A stretch of 58,740 bases of DNA from Mariniphaga sp. (GTDB lineage Bacteria; Bacteroidota; Bacteroidia; Bacteroidales; Prolixibacteraceae): positions 1 through 58,740 of the forward strand of contig JAHYIT010000017.1 in the NCBI GenBank assembly GCA_019429205.1, read 5' to 3'. This document shows positions 1 to 10,166 of the stretch, in pieces (the stretch's first letter is position 1; every line of letters starts with the position of its first letter). Below the pieces are notes generated by a model that worked only from the letters and a program-made list of their open reading frames with translations, was not told the origin of the DNA and ran no database searches. The position numbers and the translations under genes were made by a program.

Positions 1-807
1 GAAAGAAATGATTTACTAAAGGCAGTTGCCGATGCCGATGCACTAATTGTAAGAAGCGATATTGTAAATTTCGAAGTTTTTGAAGTTGCTCCAAAATTAA
101 AAATTGTAGTAAGGGCTGGAGCCGGATACGATAACGTTGATTGTAACGCTGCCAGTGCAAAAAATGTGGTCGTGATGAATACACCGGGTCAAAACTCAAA
201 TGCTGTGGCTGAGCTGGCCATTGGCCTTGCCATTTTCGGGCTTCGGGAATTGTTTAGCGGAAAACCCGGAGGTGAGCTGCGCGGCCGCACACTCGGATTG
301 CATGGATTCGGTTACGTGGCTAGAAATGTTTTTCGCATTGCCCGCGCTTTTGGGATGAAGGTAATTGTTTATACACGTTACAGTAAAGCGGCCGCGGCGG
401 CTATTGGGTTAAAAGTAACCAAATCGCTCGAACAACTTTACGAAAAAAGTGATATCGTTTCAATCCATGTTCCTGCCCGGGGAGAGCACATTAAATCAGT
501 AGGCTACGAAGTGCTGAAACATTTGAAAGACGGAGCAGTAATTGTAAATACGGCCAGAAAAGAGGTGGTAAACGAACCGGATCTGGTTAAGATTATGGAA
601 GAAAACCCCAACATTAAATACATGTCGGACATTACACCTGACTGCGAAAAAGAATTTGCTGAAAAATTTGAAGGTAGGTACTTTTTTACTCCTAAAAAAG
701 CAGGGGCCCAAACTGCAGAGGCCAATATAAATGCGGGTGTGGCAGCAGCCGAACAAATTGTGGCTTTTTTTGAAAAAGGAGATGTAACTTATAAAGTGAA
801 TGATTGA
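1..807 (+). CDS. serA: D-3-phosphoglycerate dehydrogenase, 5' end outside the window
   Basis: Oxidises 3-phosphoglycerate to 3-phosphohydroxypyruvate with NAD+, the first step of serine synthesis (cytoplasm). The frame is open from base 1; 268 residues are present, so roughly 40 N-terminal residues are missing if it has the usual length of the short form of about 305. There is no C-terminal ACT domain. A Rossmann dinucleotide loop is visible as LHGFGYVA, with Ala where the third Gly of GxGxxG is usual, followed by the NTARKEVV and TPKKAGAQTAEA stretches. The last carries Lys where the D-2-hydroxyacid dehydrogenase family has its catalytic His (PHxGAxT); as I recall this is a Bacteroidota SerA trait. 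The stop overlaps the start region of the next gene, as expected for a serC-serA-DUF1015 operon whose serC would lie upstream. Confidence 0.9.
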   Translation, partial: ERNDLLKAVADADALIVRSDIVNFEVFEVAPKLKIVVRAGAGYDNVDCNAASAKNVVVMNTPGQNSNAVAELAIGLAIFGLRELFSGKPGGELRGRTLGLHGFGYVARNVFRIARAFGMKVIVYTRYSKAAAAAIGLKVTKSLEQLYEKSDIVSIHVPARGEHIKSVGYEVLKHLKDGAVIVNTARKEVVNEPDLVKIMEENPNIKYMSDITPDCEKEFAEKFEGRYFFTPKKAGAQTAEANINAGVAAAEQIVAFFEKGDVTYKVND

Positions 808-812
808 GAAAT

Positions 813-2063
813 ATGGCAAACGTAAAACCATTCCGGGGGCTGCGTCCTCCAAAAGAAATTATAGAAGAACTGGCCTGTCTTCCCTACGATGTAATGAATT
901 CTGAGGAAGCAGAACAGATGGCTGAAGGAAAAGAAAAATCATTGCTGCGGATTACCCGCGCAGAAATCGAGTGTCCCGGAGTTGAAGATATTCATTCCGA
1001 AACCGTTTATAACAAAGCGCTGGAGAATTTTAAGGCTTTTCAGGAAAAGGACTGGCTGGCTCAGGATGTTGAGGAGAAATATTACATTTATGCCCAAACC
1101 ATGAACGGACGCACACAATATGGAATTGTGGGAGGCGCTTCATGTGCTGATTATGAAAACGGCCTCATAAAAAAACACGAACTTACCCGGCCTGAAAAAG
1201 AAGAAGACCGGATGGTTCTTACCCGTTATCTGAATGCCAACATTGAACCTGTTTTTTTTGCTTACAAGGCAGTTCCTGAAATTGATGCCATTGTAAACGA
1301 AGTTGTTGCAAACAATAAACCTGTTTACGATTTCACAGCCGAAGACGGGTTCGGACATCATTTCTGGGTAGTGAATGATTCTGAAAAAAACAGGAACATT
1401 CAGTACCTTTTTGAAACCAAAGTGCAGTGCACTTATGTGGCCGACGGGCACCACCGGACGGCTGCTGCAGCCCGGATTGGCCTTGAAAAAACAGCTCAAA
1501 ACCCCAATCATAACGGCGAAGAGGAATACAACTATTTTATGGCAGTACATTTCCCGGACAATCAATTGCAAATAATTGACTACAACCGTGTGGTTACCGA
1601 CCTGAACGGTTTGTCCGAAGTGGGTTTTCTGGCTGAACTGAATAAAGCATTTGAAGTGGAAAATATGCGACAGGAAATTTATAAACCGGTCAGGCTTCAT
1701 GAATTCAGTTTGTACCTGGGGGGCAACTGGTACAAACTAACTGCCCGCAAGGGAACATTTAATGATGATGATCCCATTGGCGTGCTTGATGTAACCATAT
1801 TATCCAACCAAGTATTGGGGCCAATTCTTGATATCACCGATTTGCGTACTTCAAAGCGTATAGATTTTGTGGGAGGAATCCGTGGCTTGGGTGCATTGAA
1901 AAAACGTGTGGATTCAGGCGAAATGAAAGCAGCTTTTGCCCTTTACCCGGTTTCCATGCAACAACTTATTAATATTGCCGACAGCGGAAACATTATGCCG
2001 CCAAAAACCACCTGGTTCGAGCCGAAGCTGCGTTCCGGGTTGGTCATTCACAAGTTGGATTAA
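813..2063 (+). CDS. DUF1015 family protein of the serine operon
   Basis: A 416-residue cytoplasmic protein of the DUF1015 family (HTH-free, formerly noted as SerC-associated); biochemical role unknown. The start VKPFRGLRPP and the CLPYDVMN, LTRPEKEEDR and YVADGHHRTAAA segments are typical of the family, and the His-rich DGHHR motif suggests a catalytic or metal site. I chose ATG 813, six bases after the serA stop, over a TTG at 804 because it gives the normal N-terminus. The tight junction with serA implies co-transcription, and a terminator follows. Nothing appears truncated. Confidence 0.85.
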   Translation: MANVKPFRGLRPPKEIIEELACLPYDVMNSEEAEQMAEGKEKSLLRITRAEIECPGVEDIHSETVYNKALENFKAFQEKDWLAQDVEEKYYIYAQTMNGRTQYGIVGGASCADYENGLIKKHELTRPEKEEDRMVLTRYLNANIEPVFFAYKAVPEIDAIVNEVVANNKPVYDFTAEDGFGHHFWVVNDSEKNRNIQYLFETKVQCTYVADGHHRTAAAARIGLEKTAQNPNHNGEEEYNYFMAVHFPDNQLQIIDYNRVVTDLNGLSEVGFLAELNKAFEVENMRQEIYKPVRLHEFSLYLGGNWYKLTARKGTFNDDDPIGVLDVTILSNQVLGPILDITDLRTSKRIDFVGGIRGLGALKKRVDSGEMKAAFALYPVSMQQLINIADSGNIMPPKTTWFEPKLRSGLVIHKLD

Positions 2064-2087
2064 CTTAGTAAATTAGATCATACATGA

Positions 2088-2117
2088 AGGTTCTGTGGTT
2101 TTTACAGAGCCTTTTTT
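2088..2117 (+). terminator. Rho-independent terminator after the serA/DUF1015 operon
   Basis: A 9-bp stem (AGGTTCTGT paired with ACAGAGCCT, one G:U pair) encloses a 7-nt loop and is followed by six T. It lies 25 bases after the DUF1015 stop codon and separates this operon from the next gene. Confidence 0.8.
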
Positions 2118-2191
2118 GCTTTTCAAACTTTCCAATTTCTGTATATCTTTCCTGAAAAATAGCTAATTTCAGCGGATTAAATTTGAGAAGT

Positions 2192-5173
2192 ATGAATTTT
2201 AATATAGAAGACATTACACTGGCAAGTATTTATAAACGAAAAAAAACCGACCGGGATATTTTTCAGGAACTTATGCCCTACAAGGTTAAGGAAGTTCTAC
2301 TGGTGGCTACCCTTTATGATTCTTATACCATTGTTCGTGAAGGCCAGTTCAGCGATAAAATTTTTGGCGAATACCTGCAGTTGAATTTGTATGCCGCACC
2401 CCGTTTTACAAGTGTAAATTCCACCGAAGATGCCTTGCTGACACTTGAACACAAAGATTTTGATTTAATTATTGTAATGGCTGGCTTAGATAAAGATGCC
2501 GCCGTTGAAATAGCCCGGGCAATTGGAAAGTTGCGCCCCCGAATACCGCTATTGTTGCTGGCAAACAACAATTCCGACTTGCGCTTTTTTCAGGCCGAAG
2601 GACGAAAACTGGATTTTATTGACCGGATTTTTGTTTGGAATGGGAATTCCAATGTTTTTTTGGCCATGATTAAATATATTGAAGATAAAAAAAATGTGGC
2701 CCGCGATACACAAAACGGGAATGTGCGTGTAGTCTTGCTGGTTGAAGACAGCATTCAGTATTATTCGCGCTATCTGCCTATGCTGTACACTACCATTATG
2801 ACCCAAACCCAGATTTTGGTGCAGGAAGATGCCAAGGATGAATTGCATAAGATTTTGAAAATGCGGGCCCGGCCCAAAGTTATACTTGTGGATACTTATG
2901 AGGAAGCTCTTCAGGTAATTAACAATTACCGCCGGTATATGCTTTGTGTTATTTCTGATGTGAAATTTGAAAAAGACGGTAAGGAAGATGGCGATGCCGG
3001 CATTGAGTTACTGAAATATGCCATAGGTACTTTGAAATACCCAATTCCGGTATTGCTCCAGTCGCAAGACATTTCGAATGCAGCCCGGGCCAAAGAAATT
3101 CAGGCCGAATTCATCAATAAAAATTCAGAAAGCCTTTCGATGGATATTCTGAATTTTCTTTACCGGCGACTGGGTTTTGGAAATTTTGTTTTTAAAGGGA
3201 AAGATGGCAAACCTATAACCGATGCTGCAAATCTGAATGAATTTCAGGAAAAGTTCAGGGAAATTCCTGCTGAGGCTTTATTGTATCACGGACACCGAAA
3301 TTCATTTTCTACCTGGTTAATGGCGCGCGGTGAAATTAACATGGCTGAACTTTTGCGTCCGATTAAAACGGAAGACTTTGAGTCGGCAGAAGAACTTCGA
3401 AAGTTTTGTCTTGATGTTTTTAAAACTTCCCGTTTCGAAAAACTGAAAGGTACAATCGTGAATTTTGATCCCTTACTTGTAAATTCAAACAGGCTGGTTG
3501 TTCGTATGGCAAAAGGTTCTTTGGGTGGTAAAGGCCGCGGAATTGCATTTATTTGCAATTTTATTGAAAATATCGATTTTCACAAACTGATTCCCGATTT
3601 GAATATTCGTATTCCGGCTACCACCGTAATTGGTGCACTTGAATTTGATAAATTTGTGGAAACCAATAATTTGTATGAAGATATTTATTCGTTAAACGAC
3701 TATAATTCCATCAGACAGCATTTCCTCGAATCTGAATTTGATGAAAAAATCAGAGAACGGCTCAGGGAGTATATAAAACGGGTGGACAAACCCCTTGCAG
3801 TAAGGTCATCGGGTTTGTTTGAGGATTCACTCCTTCAGCCCTTTTCAGGTGTTTATGCAACCTACCTGATTCCTAATAATCATCCCGATTTCGAGGTGCG
3901 TTACAATCAACTCGAAACCGCAGTAAAGTTGGTTTATTCCAGCATTTTTACAGAATCGGCACAGGCTTATTTCGAAGCTATTCATTACAAAATTGAAGAG
4001 GAGAAAATGGCTGTTGTAATTCAGGAAGTGGTGGGGCAGAACTACAACAATAAATTTTATCCTGCCATTTCCGGTGTTGCTCAGTCATACAATTATTATC
4101 CGGTATCATATATGCAGCCCGAGGATGGATTTTCAGTTGCAGCAGTAGGTTTGGGCATGTATGTGGTGGGAGGTGAAAATTCTTTCCGGTTTTGCCCCAG
4201 ATATCCTGCCATTAATCCAACAACAATTGGCGATTTGCTGCGGAATTCCCAAAAAGATTTTTATGCCATCGATCTTTCTGCTTCAGAATTTGATTTGGTT
4301 ACAGCTGGTGAAGATGCATTTATTAAAAAATATCGCATTAGAGAAGCACAGCAGGATGGGACTTTGGAACATTCTGCGTCAACCTATTTAATGGAGAATG
4401 ACGATTTGGTGCCAGGTTTACAGGGTGACGGACCAAAAGTAATTGATTTTGCCAATATATTGAAATACAATTATTTGCCTCTTGCAGAGACATTGCAAAT
4501 ACTGCTAAAACTATTTAAAGAGGCAATGGGGACTCCGGTTGAAATTGAATATGCACTGGATCTTGATTCAGCCGAAAACGGTCTCCCTACTTTTTACCTG
4601 CTACAGATAAAACCGCTTATCAGGGTAGAGCAACAAGTTGACATAGACCTGGGACAGGTTGATAAAGAAGGTGTATTTATGTATGCAGAACGGGGGATGG
4701 GAAATGGGAAAATTACATCTATCAGGGATGTGGTTTATGTTGATCCTGAAACGTTTGACAAAACCAAAACCAGGCAAATGGCAGAAGAAATAAGCAAGCT
4801 GAATCAGTATTTCGAAACCAATAAAAAGGAATATATTTTAATTGGACCAGGAAGATGGGGTTCACGCGATCCGTTTACCGGAATCCCGGTTTTATGGGCG
4901 CATATATCAAAAGCACGCGTAATTGTTGAAATGGGTTTACCCAATTACCCTCTCGATGCGTCATTGGGATCTCATTTTTTCCATAACGTTACATCCATGA
5001 ACGTAGGTTATTTTTCAGTTCCACATAATACCAACGATGCTAAACTTAATATGGATGTTTTAAAACATCAAAAACTGGTAAGTGAAACGGGTTTTATAAA
5101 GCATGTTGAATTTGAAGATCCGCTTACCGTATTAATGAATGGGAAGGATCGCCATGCCCTGATTCATATTTAA
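2192..5173 (+). CDS. Receiver-domain / PEP-pyruvate-binding fusion protein
   Basis: A 993-residue cytoplasmic protein. Residues about 30-165 look like a degenerate receiver fold without the acidic pocket. Residues about 180-325 form a more complete receiver with VEDS, an acceptor Asp in VISDVKF (about 256), a Ser in LLQSQD and a Lys in FINKNS. Residues about 425-820 resemble the PPDK/PEP-synthase nucleotide-binding domain (GSLGGKGRG, then VRSSGLFEDS, ending in LLQIKPL). The phospho-His swivel domain and PEP-binding barrel of true PEP synthases are absent; a family-specific C-terminal region follows (GPGRWGSRDP). It is therefore probably not a complete PEP synthase and may be a signalling ATPase or phosphotransferase. 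ATG 2192 is preferred over TTG 2183. It stands alone between a terminator and hppA. Confidence 0.8.
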   Translation: MNFNIEDITLASIYKRKKTDRDIFQELMPYKVKEVLLVATLYDSYTIVREGQFSDKIFGEYLQLNLYAAPRFTSVNSTEDALLTLEHKDFDLIIVMAGLDKDAAVEIARAIGKLRPRIPLLLLANNNSDLRFFQAEGRKLDFIDRIFVWNGNSNVFLAMIKYIEDKKNVARDTQNGNVRVVLLVEDSIQYYSRYLPMLYTTIMTQTQILVQEDAKDELHKILKMRARPKVILVDTYEEALQVINNYRRYMLCVISDVKFEKDGKEDGDAGIELLKYAIGTLKYPIPVLLQSQDISNAARAKEIQAEFINKNSESLSMDILNFLYRRLGFGNFVFKGKDGKPITDAANLNEFQEKFREIPAEALLYHGHRNSFSTWLMARGEINMAELLRPIKTEDFESAEELRKFCLDVFKTSRFEKLKGTIVNFDPLLVNSNRLVVRMAKGSLGGKGRGIAFICNFIENIDFHKLIPDLNIRIPATTVIGALEFDKFVETNNLYEDIYSLNDYNSIRQHFLESEFDEKIRERLREYIKRVDKPLAVRSSGLFEDSLLQPFSGVYATYLIPNNHPDFEVRYNQLETAVKLVYSSIFTESAQAYFEAIHYKIEEEKMAVVIQEVVGQNYNNKFYPAISGVAQSYNYYPVSYMQPEDGFSVAAVGLGMYVVGGENSFRFCPRYPAINPTTIGDLLRNSQKDFYAIDLSASEFDLVTAGEDAFIKKYRIREAQQDGTLEHSASTYLMENDDLVPGLQGDGPKVIDFANILKYNYLPLAETLQILLKLFKEAMGTPVEIEYALDLDSAENGLPTFYLLQIKPLIRVEQQVDIDLGQVDKEGVFMYAERGMGNGKITSIRDVVYVDPETFDKTKTRQMAEEISKLNQYFETNKKEYILIGPGRWGSRDPFTGIPVLWAHISKARVIVEMGLPNYPLDASLGSHFFHNVTSMNVGYFSVPHNTNDAKLNMDVLKHQKLVSETGFIKHVEFEDPLTVLMNGKDRHALIHI

Positions 5174-5363
5174 TATGATGTGTTAATTTATTTTCATTCT
5201 GAGAGGAATTCACAATACTGAAATATGGCTTTTCATTTTAAAATTTATCTTTGTCGGATTGAGTTTTTTTGTGACAGTAACCAGACTTTAATTTTTAGTT
5301 CGAAATAAAAACAGAAATTTTTAATCTAAACCGTAACGTTTGTTACATAAAAATTATCATCTT

Positions 5364-7688
5364 ATGAGTAACATTTTCTTATTAGTTCCATTTGCTTCCA
5401 TTCTTGCATTGGTTTTTGCCTGGTTTTTCTTCAAATCGATGATGAAGAATTCGGAAGGTACTCCCCGTATGAAAGAGATTGCGCAGTATGTGAGGGAGGG
5501 CGCAATGGCTTATTTAAAACGGCAATACAAGGTAGTAACCATTGTGTTTATTATTTTGTTTGTGCTGTTAACAATTATGGCCTATTTCAATGTACAAAAT
5601 CCATTTGTTCCGGTTGCATTTCTCACAGGTGGTTTCTTCTCAGGACTCTGTGGTTTTCTGGGAATGAAAACTGCAACGTTTGCATCGGCACGTACTGCTC
5701 ACGGAGCATCACAGTCGTTAAACAAAGGTTTGCAGGTAGCATTCCGAAGTGGTGCGGTAATGGGTCTGGTTGTGGTAGGTTTTGCATTGCTCGACATTGC
5801 TGCCTGGTTTTGGATTTTGAATGAGTACGTTTATACTCCCGAAAACATGGCCAATGGACTTCACTTTTTGGGACTGAACCTGGTTCATGCACATCCCGAA
5901 TATGTGACAAGCGGACTCATAAACGAGGCTGGGACCAGAGTAAAATTAATTGAAATTACTGTTACTATGCTTACATTTGGTATGGGTGCTTCCACACAGG
6001 CATTGTTTGCGCGTGTGGGCGGAGGTATTTACACTAAAGCTGCCGATGTAGGTGCCGACCTGGTTGGTAAAGTAGAGGCCGGTATTCCCGAAGATGACCC
6101 GCGTAACCCTGCTACGATAGCTGACAATGTTGGCGATAACGTTGGTGACGTTGCCGGCATGGGCGCCGACCTGTACGAATCTTATGCAGGTTCAATTCTG
6201 GCCACTGCTGCACTTGGGGCATCTATTCCCGCAGTTCTCATTACGAATGAAGCACAGGCATATCAGATGGTACTTGCGCCAATGATTGTTGCTGCAATTG
6301 GTATTATTCTCTCAATTCTTGGCATCTTTATGGTTCGTACCAAAGAGTCGGCTACCCAAAAAACGCTGCTCAATGCGCTCTTACTAGGTACTGGTGGGAG
6401 CTCAGCGTTGGTATTGATTGCCATGATTGGTCTGGTTATGATTGGTTGGGTAACCTGGGGTATTTTCTGGGCTGTGGTAATTGGTTTGGCTGCCGGTGTA
6501 ATTATTGGTCAGGCAACTGAGTACTTTACATCAGATGAGTATAAACCTACCAAAGGTATTGCAAAACAAGCCCAGCAGGGACCTGCGACTACCATTATCG
6601 ACGGCCTTGCAGTTGGGATGTATTCTACCTGGATTCCTGTGGTAACCATCGTTTTGGGTATTATGGGTGCTTTTTGGGCTGCGGGCGGAGCACAACATTT
6701 TGCCCTGGGTGTTTACGGAATAGGTTTTGCAGCCGTTGGAATGCTCTCTACCCTTGGAATTACGCTTGCAACAGATGCTTTTGGACCTATTGCTGACAAT
6801 GCAGGAGGTAATGCTGAAATGGCTGAGTTGGATCCATTGGTTCGCGAACGCACTGATGCGCTCGATATGCTTGGAAATACAACGGCTGCTACCGGAAAAG
6901 GATTTGCAATTGGCTCTGCGGCACTTACTGCCATGGCGCTTATTTCTGCCTATATGGAGGAAGTACGTTTGTGGTTCGATAAAATTGCAAAGGCCGGAGA
7001 AGGTTTTGTTACCAAAGGCGGATACATATTTTATCGCGATGTAGCGCCTGTTGTTGAAGATGGTGTGGAAGTAATAAAAATTTCGACTGCTTCAGTGAAA
7101 CAATTTTCGGCAGCTTATGATATTACCCTGTTCAATCCGCTGTTTCTCGGTGGGTTATTTCTGGGGGCTATGATGGCATTTGTATTTAGTGCCATGACCA
7201 TGAAAGCCGTAGGGCGCGCTGCCGGTGCTATGGTTGACGAAGTGCGTCGTCAGTTCCGTGAAATTCCTGGAATTTTGGAGGGAAAAGCGATTCCTGAATA
7301 TGCCAAATGTGTTGAAATTTCTACAAAAGGGGCACAACGCGAAATGATGCTTCCTTCGCTTGTAGCCATTTCTGTTCCGGTAATTGTTGGAGCGGCTATG
7401 GGTGTTGCAGGTGTAGTTGGTTTACTGGCCGGAGGTTTAACCACAGGTTTTACCCTGGCAGTATTCATGAACAATGCCGGAGGTGCCTGGGACAACGCTA
7501 AAAAATTCATTGAAAAAGGAAATTACGGAGGTAAAGGCGGTGATGCGCACAAAGCCGGAGTAGTTGGCGATACTGTTGGCGATCCGTTTAAGGATACTTC
7601 AGGTCCATCTTTGAATATCCTGATTAAGTTAATGACAATGGTTTCTGTGGTAATGGCCGGATTAACCGTTACACTGAGCCTCTTATAA
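5364..7688 (+). CDS. hppA: Membrane-bound ion-translocating pyrophosphatase
   Basis: A 774-residue polytopic membrane protein coupling PPi hydrolysis to cation export. The substrate site is clear: [32 protein letters not shown], and late motifs [11 protein letters not shown] and [19 protein letters not shown] carries Ala at the position that is Lys in K+-independent enzymes, so it should need K+ (family knowledge). ADLYESY places a Glu as in Na+-pumping members; Bacteroides homologues are reported to pump both Na+ and H+, so ion use stays open. ATG 5364 gives the normal hydrophobic N-terminus; the TTG 24 bases upstream adds a polar extension. A strong terminator follows. Confidence 0.95.
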   Translation: MSNIFLLVPFASILALVFAWFFFKSMMKNSEGTPRMKEIAQYVREGAMAYLKRQYKVVTIVFIILFVLLTIMAYFNVQNPFVPVAFLTGGFFSGLCGFLGMKTATFASARTAHGASQSLNKGLQVAFRSGAVMGLVVVGFALLDIAAWFWILNEYVYTPENMANGLHFLGLNLVHAHPEYVTSGLINEAGTRVKLIEITVTMLTFGMGASTQALFARVGGGIYTKAADVGADLVGKVEAGIPEDDPRNPATIADNVGDNVGDVAGMGADLYESYAGSILATAALGASIPAVLITNEAQAYQMVLAPMIVAAIGIILSILGIFMVRTKESATQKTLLNALLLGTGGSSALVLIAMIGLVMIGWVTWGIFWAVVIGLAAGVIIGQATEYFTSDEYKPTKGIAKQAQQGPATTIIDGLAVGMYSTWIPVVTIVLGIMGAFWAAGGAQHFALGVYGIGFAAVGMLSTLGITLATDAFGPIADNAGGNAEMAELDPLVRERTDALDMLGNTTAATGKGFAIGSAALTAMALISAYMEEVRLWFDKIAKAGEGFVTKGGYIFYRDVAPVVEDGVEVIKISTASVKQFSAAYDITLFNPLFLGGLFLGAMMAFVFSAMTMKAVGRAAGAMVDEVRRQFREIPGILEGKAIPEYAKCVEISTKGAQREMMLPSLVAISVPVIVGAAMGVAGVVGLLAGGLTTGFTLAVFMNNAGGAWDNAKKFIEKGNYGGKGGDAHKAGVVGDTVGDPFKDTSGPSLNILIKLMTMVSVVMAGLTVTLSLL

Positions 7689-7706
7689 CCGTTTTTAAGT
7701 ACATAC

Positions 7707-7743
7707 AAAAAGCCACCTGCAATATGTGCAGGTGGCTTTTTAT
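7707..7743 (+). terminator. Strong Rho-independent terminator after hppA
   Basis: A perfect 11-bp stem (AGCCACCTGCA with TGCAGGTGGCT) around a 5-nt loop, flanked by an A-run upstream and a T-run downstream. It begins about 20 bases after the hppA stop. Confidence 0.92.
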
Positions 7744-7883
7744 TTGCCCATTTCTGAACAGGTTCATCATTCAACTTTATTCCCCATAGAAATTATTGAA
7801 AGAAATTCAGGATAATTTAAAATCATTCTTGAACAAAATCTTTTTATATTTATTTCTTTAAATAGAATATTAACTAAAAATCA

Positions 7884-8903
7884 ATGGATATGGCAAATCT
7901 TTCTGCTACCTACATGGGTATAAAACTGAAAAGCCCGCTTATATTGGGCTCATGCAACCTGTCAATGAAAGCAGGTGTTCCGGAACAACTTGAAGAAGCC
8001 GGAATTGGTGCAATTGTTTACAAATCGCTTTTCGAAGAACAGGTTCAGCTTGAAGGCCTGCAAATGTCGGAAGACTTATCGGAGTACGAATACCGAAATG
8101 CAGAAATGGAACGGCTGTTTCCCAGCATTGAACACGCAGGACCCAAAGAACACCTGTACAATCTGGAAAAACTTAAAAAAAGGGTAAACATTCCTGTTAT
8201 AGCCAGTTTAAACGCTATTTATGAACCTACCTGGATTGAATATGCAAAGCTGTTGGAAAAAACAGGGGTTGATGGTTTGGAGCTTAATTTATATGCTGAA
8301 CCCGGATATTTCGAAACTACCGGGCAATCTATTGAAGACAAACAGGTGCATACAGTAGAAGCTGTAAAAAAGGCCGTGAATATTCCGGTAAGTGTAAAAT
8401 TAAGTTTGTTTTACACCAATCCGCTTAACTTTATCAAGAAGATAGATGAAGCCGGAGCCGATGCTTATGTGCTTTTTAACCGGCTCTTTCAACCTGATAT
8501 TGATTTGGAAGATCAGGAATTTCATTATTCATGGAACCTGAGTAACCGCAAAGATCATCTGCTTGCTCTTCGTTTTGCCGGTTTGCTATACGGAAACCTG
8601 GATGGCAGTATTTGTGCCAGCAGGGGAGTTTACAATGCCAAAGATGTAATTAAACTAATACTTGCCGGTGCCGATACCGTTCAGGTGGTAAGCACGGTTT
8701 ACAAAAATAAACCTGAAGTGGTTTCAGATATTTTAATAGATATGAATCGCTGGATGGATGAGCATGAATTTAAATCGCTCGATGATTTCAGGGGTAAACT
8801 GTCACGTAAAAATCTTAAAGATCCGTTTGTTTATCAACGTGGACAATATGTTGATATCCTGATGAAGTCGGAAGATGTATTTAAAAAATACCCGATGATT
8901 TAA
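7884..8903 (+). CDS. Dihydroorotate dehydrogenase-like flavoprotein
   Basis: A 339-residue predicted FMN TIM-barrel of the DHODH superfamily. Visible are an N-terminal substrate/FMN segment (YMGIKLKSPLILGSCNLS), the barrel strand VDGLELNLYAE, PVSVKLSLF with the FMN-contacting Lys, and a C-terminal phosphate-binding region (ICASRGVYNAKDVIKLILAGADTVQVVS). It resembles the 'DHOD-like' proteins often annotated near central metabolism rather than the pyrimidine enzyme PyrD; the substrate cannot be assigned. ATG 7884 and ATG 7890 are both possible starts. It is monocistronic, bounded by terminators on both sides. Confidence 0.8.
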   Translation: MDMANLSATYMGIKLKSPLILGSCNLSMKAGVPEQLEEAGIGAIVYKSLFEEQVQLEGLQMSEDLSEYEYRNAEMERLFPSIEHAGPKEHLYNLEKLKKRVNIPVIASLNAIYEPTWIEYAKLLEKTGVDGLELNLYAEPGYFETTGQSIEDKQVHTVEAVKKAVNIPVSVKLSLFYTNPLNFIKKIDEAGADAYVLFNRLFQPDIDLEDQEFHYSWNLSNRKDHLLALRFAGLLYGNLDGSICASRGVYNAKDVIKLILAGADTVQVVSTVYKNKPEVVSDILIDMNRWMDEHEFKSLDDFRGKLSRKNLKDPFVYQRGQYVDILMKSEDVFKKYPMI

Positions 8904-8916
8904 AATTCGGGTTAAA

Positions 8917-8958
8917 TAAAAAAAAATGCAGGGCTGTCTCAGTTCCTGCTTTTTTTTT
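8917..8958. terminator. Probable bidirectional terminator between converging genes
   Basis: A short GC stem (GCAGG with CCTGC) is flanked by an A-run on the left and a T-run on the right, so it could serve both the DHOD-like gene and the phosphatase gene converging on it. Confidence 0.65.
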
Positions 8959-8966
8959 ATGGATTT

Positions 8967-10166
8967 TTACAGGTATTCAATTTCAACATGTTTAAAAAAT
9001 TTGTTGCTCAGTATTTTAATAATACGTTTCACTACAAATTTTCTTAATTCCAGTTCAAACGGTTGTTCCGGGTCCTGATGTGCCCAGTTAATCCGGGACC
9101 CTAAAATGATTTCAATGCTGTCGTACTGCAGAAGCAACTTCACAACTTTTTCAGCCGGACTGTCCTGAAGACGGGTTTCGCTGGTGTAATTTTCCAGAAT
9201 TTCTTCTACCTTTCCAAGCGTAAGAATTCCCTCGGTTACCATTTCAAAACCTTCCATATTGGCAATCGGTGGCAACATTTCCGGGTTTTTTGCCAGATGT
9301 ACTATTTCTACATTAATGTCAAGTTCGCGGGCAATAATTTCGGCTGTTGTTCCCCCGCAGATAATTTTTTTTCCGTTGAAACTTTTAATGCGGTCGGCAA
9401 AATCGTAGTCTTTTATTTTATAGAAAGGCGGGCCGGTGATGAGCATAAATTTTCGGGGTTCCCTGAAATAAATTACCCCGCAGGTTGTGTCGTCTTTCAC
9501 TTCAAAATTATCGTTCATGGCTGCCTGGTTATTTATTTTGCGCGCTAGTTTCGAGGCAGAAATGTCGGGCATCCGGTTTACCTGGTTCAGGGCAAAGTCG
9601 TAAATATTTTCAATTCCCCAACCCATAGGATACCGTTTGTTCCCCAATCCTGATTGTACCACTCCATCGGTCAGAAAAACCATCCGGTCTTCTTTACGCG
9701 CATTAAATTCACGGCAACGCAAAAGTTTTCCCACATTTTCCCGTCCGCGCACTTCCAGTTCATATTCTTTGGGTTGAAAAAGTTTTCCGTTTCTGATTAT
9801 CAAAACCGGCGGATTGTCGTAATTGATAATCCGAACTTGTCCGTCAGTTTCAATTTCAATAATGGTAAAGGTGGCATAACTTTCTTTGCCGTCGCTGCTT
9901 TTGGGCAGTGCTTCCATAATAATGCGCGATGATATTTCTGGTTTGGTATGAAACCTCGCATATTTAAGTGCCATGGTTGCAGTTAGTTGTGCAAGGACAC
10001 TGGCTTTTATTCCATGCCCGATTCCATCACTCAAAACCAAAATAGTCCGGCCTTCTTCTCTGAAAATATCAGACATAAAAACATCACCACAGGCAATTTC
10101 GCCTTTTGGTTTTTTTTGCTGAACATCTATTTCAACGTGGTAATTGGGATTATTGGTCGTCACCAT
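8967..10166 (-). CDS. SpoIIE/PP2C-type serine phosphatase, hydrogenase-linked
   Basis: A 399-residue cytoplasmic protein. Residues about 1-230 form a PP2C-like SpoIIE domain: ACGDVF and LVLSDGIGHG supply metal-binding Asp residues, and VFLTDGVVQ a third. The C-terminal 165 residues (from about GPPFYKIKDYDF) are a separate domain I do not recognise. Family knowledge: SpoIIE phosphatases of this kind occur beside NADH-linked [FeFe] hydrogenase operons and usually oppose an RsbW-like ATP-binding kinase. Its start overlaps the end of the PAS gene by 17 bases, so the two are translationally linked. Only a relic of a candidate partner kinase is present (11609-11737). Confidence 0.8.
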   Translation of the reverse strand: MVTTNNPNYHVEIDVQQKKPKGEIACGDVFMSDIFREEGRTILVLSDGIGHGIKASVLAQLTATMALKYARFHTKPEISSRIIMEALPKSSDGKESYATFTIIEIETDGQVRIINYDNPPVLIIRNGKLFQPKEYELEVRGRENVGKLLRCREFNARKEDRMVFLTDGVVQSGLGNKRYPMGWGIENIYDFALNQVNRMPDISASKLARKINNQAAMNDNFEVKDDTTCGVIYFREPRKFMLITGPPFYKIKDYDFADRIKSFNGKKIICGGTTAEIIARELDINVEIVHLAKNPEMLPPIANMEGFEMVTEGILTLGKVEEILENYTSETRLQDSPAEKVVKLLLQYDSIEIILGSRINWAHQDPEQPFELELRKFVVKRIIKILSNKFFKHVEIEYL

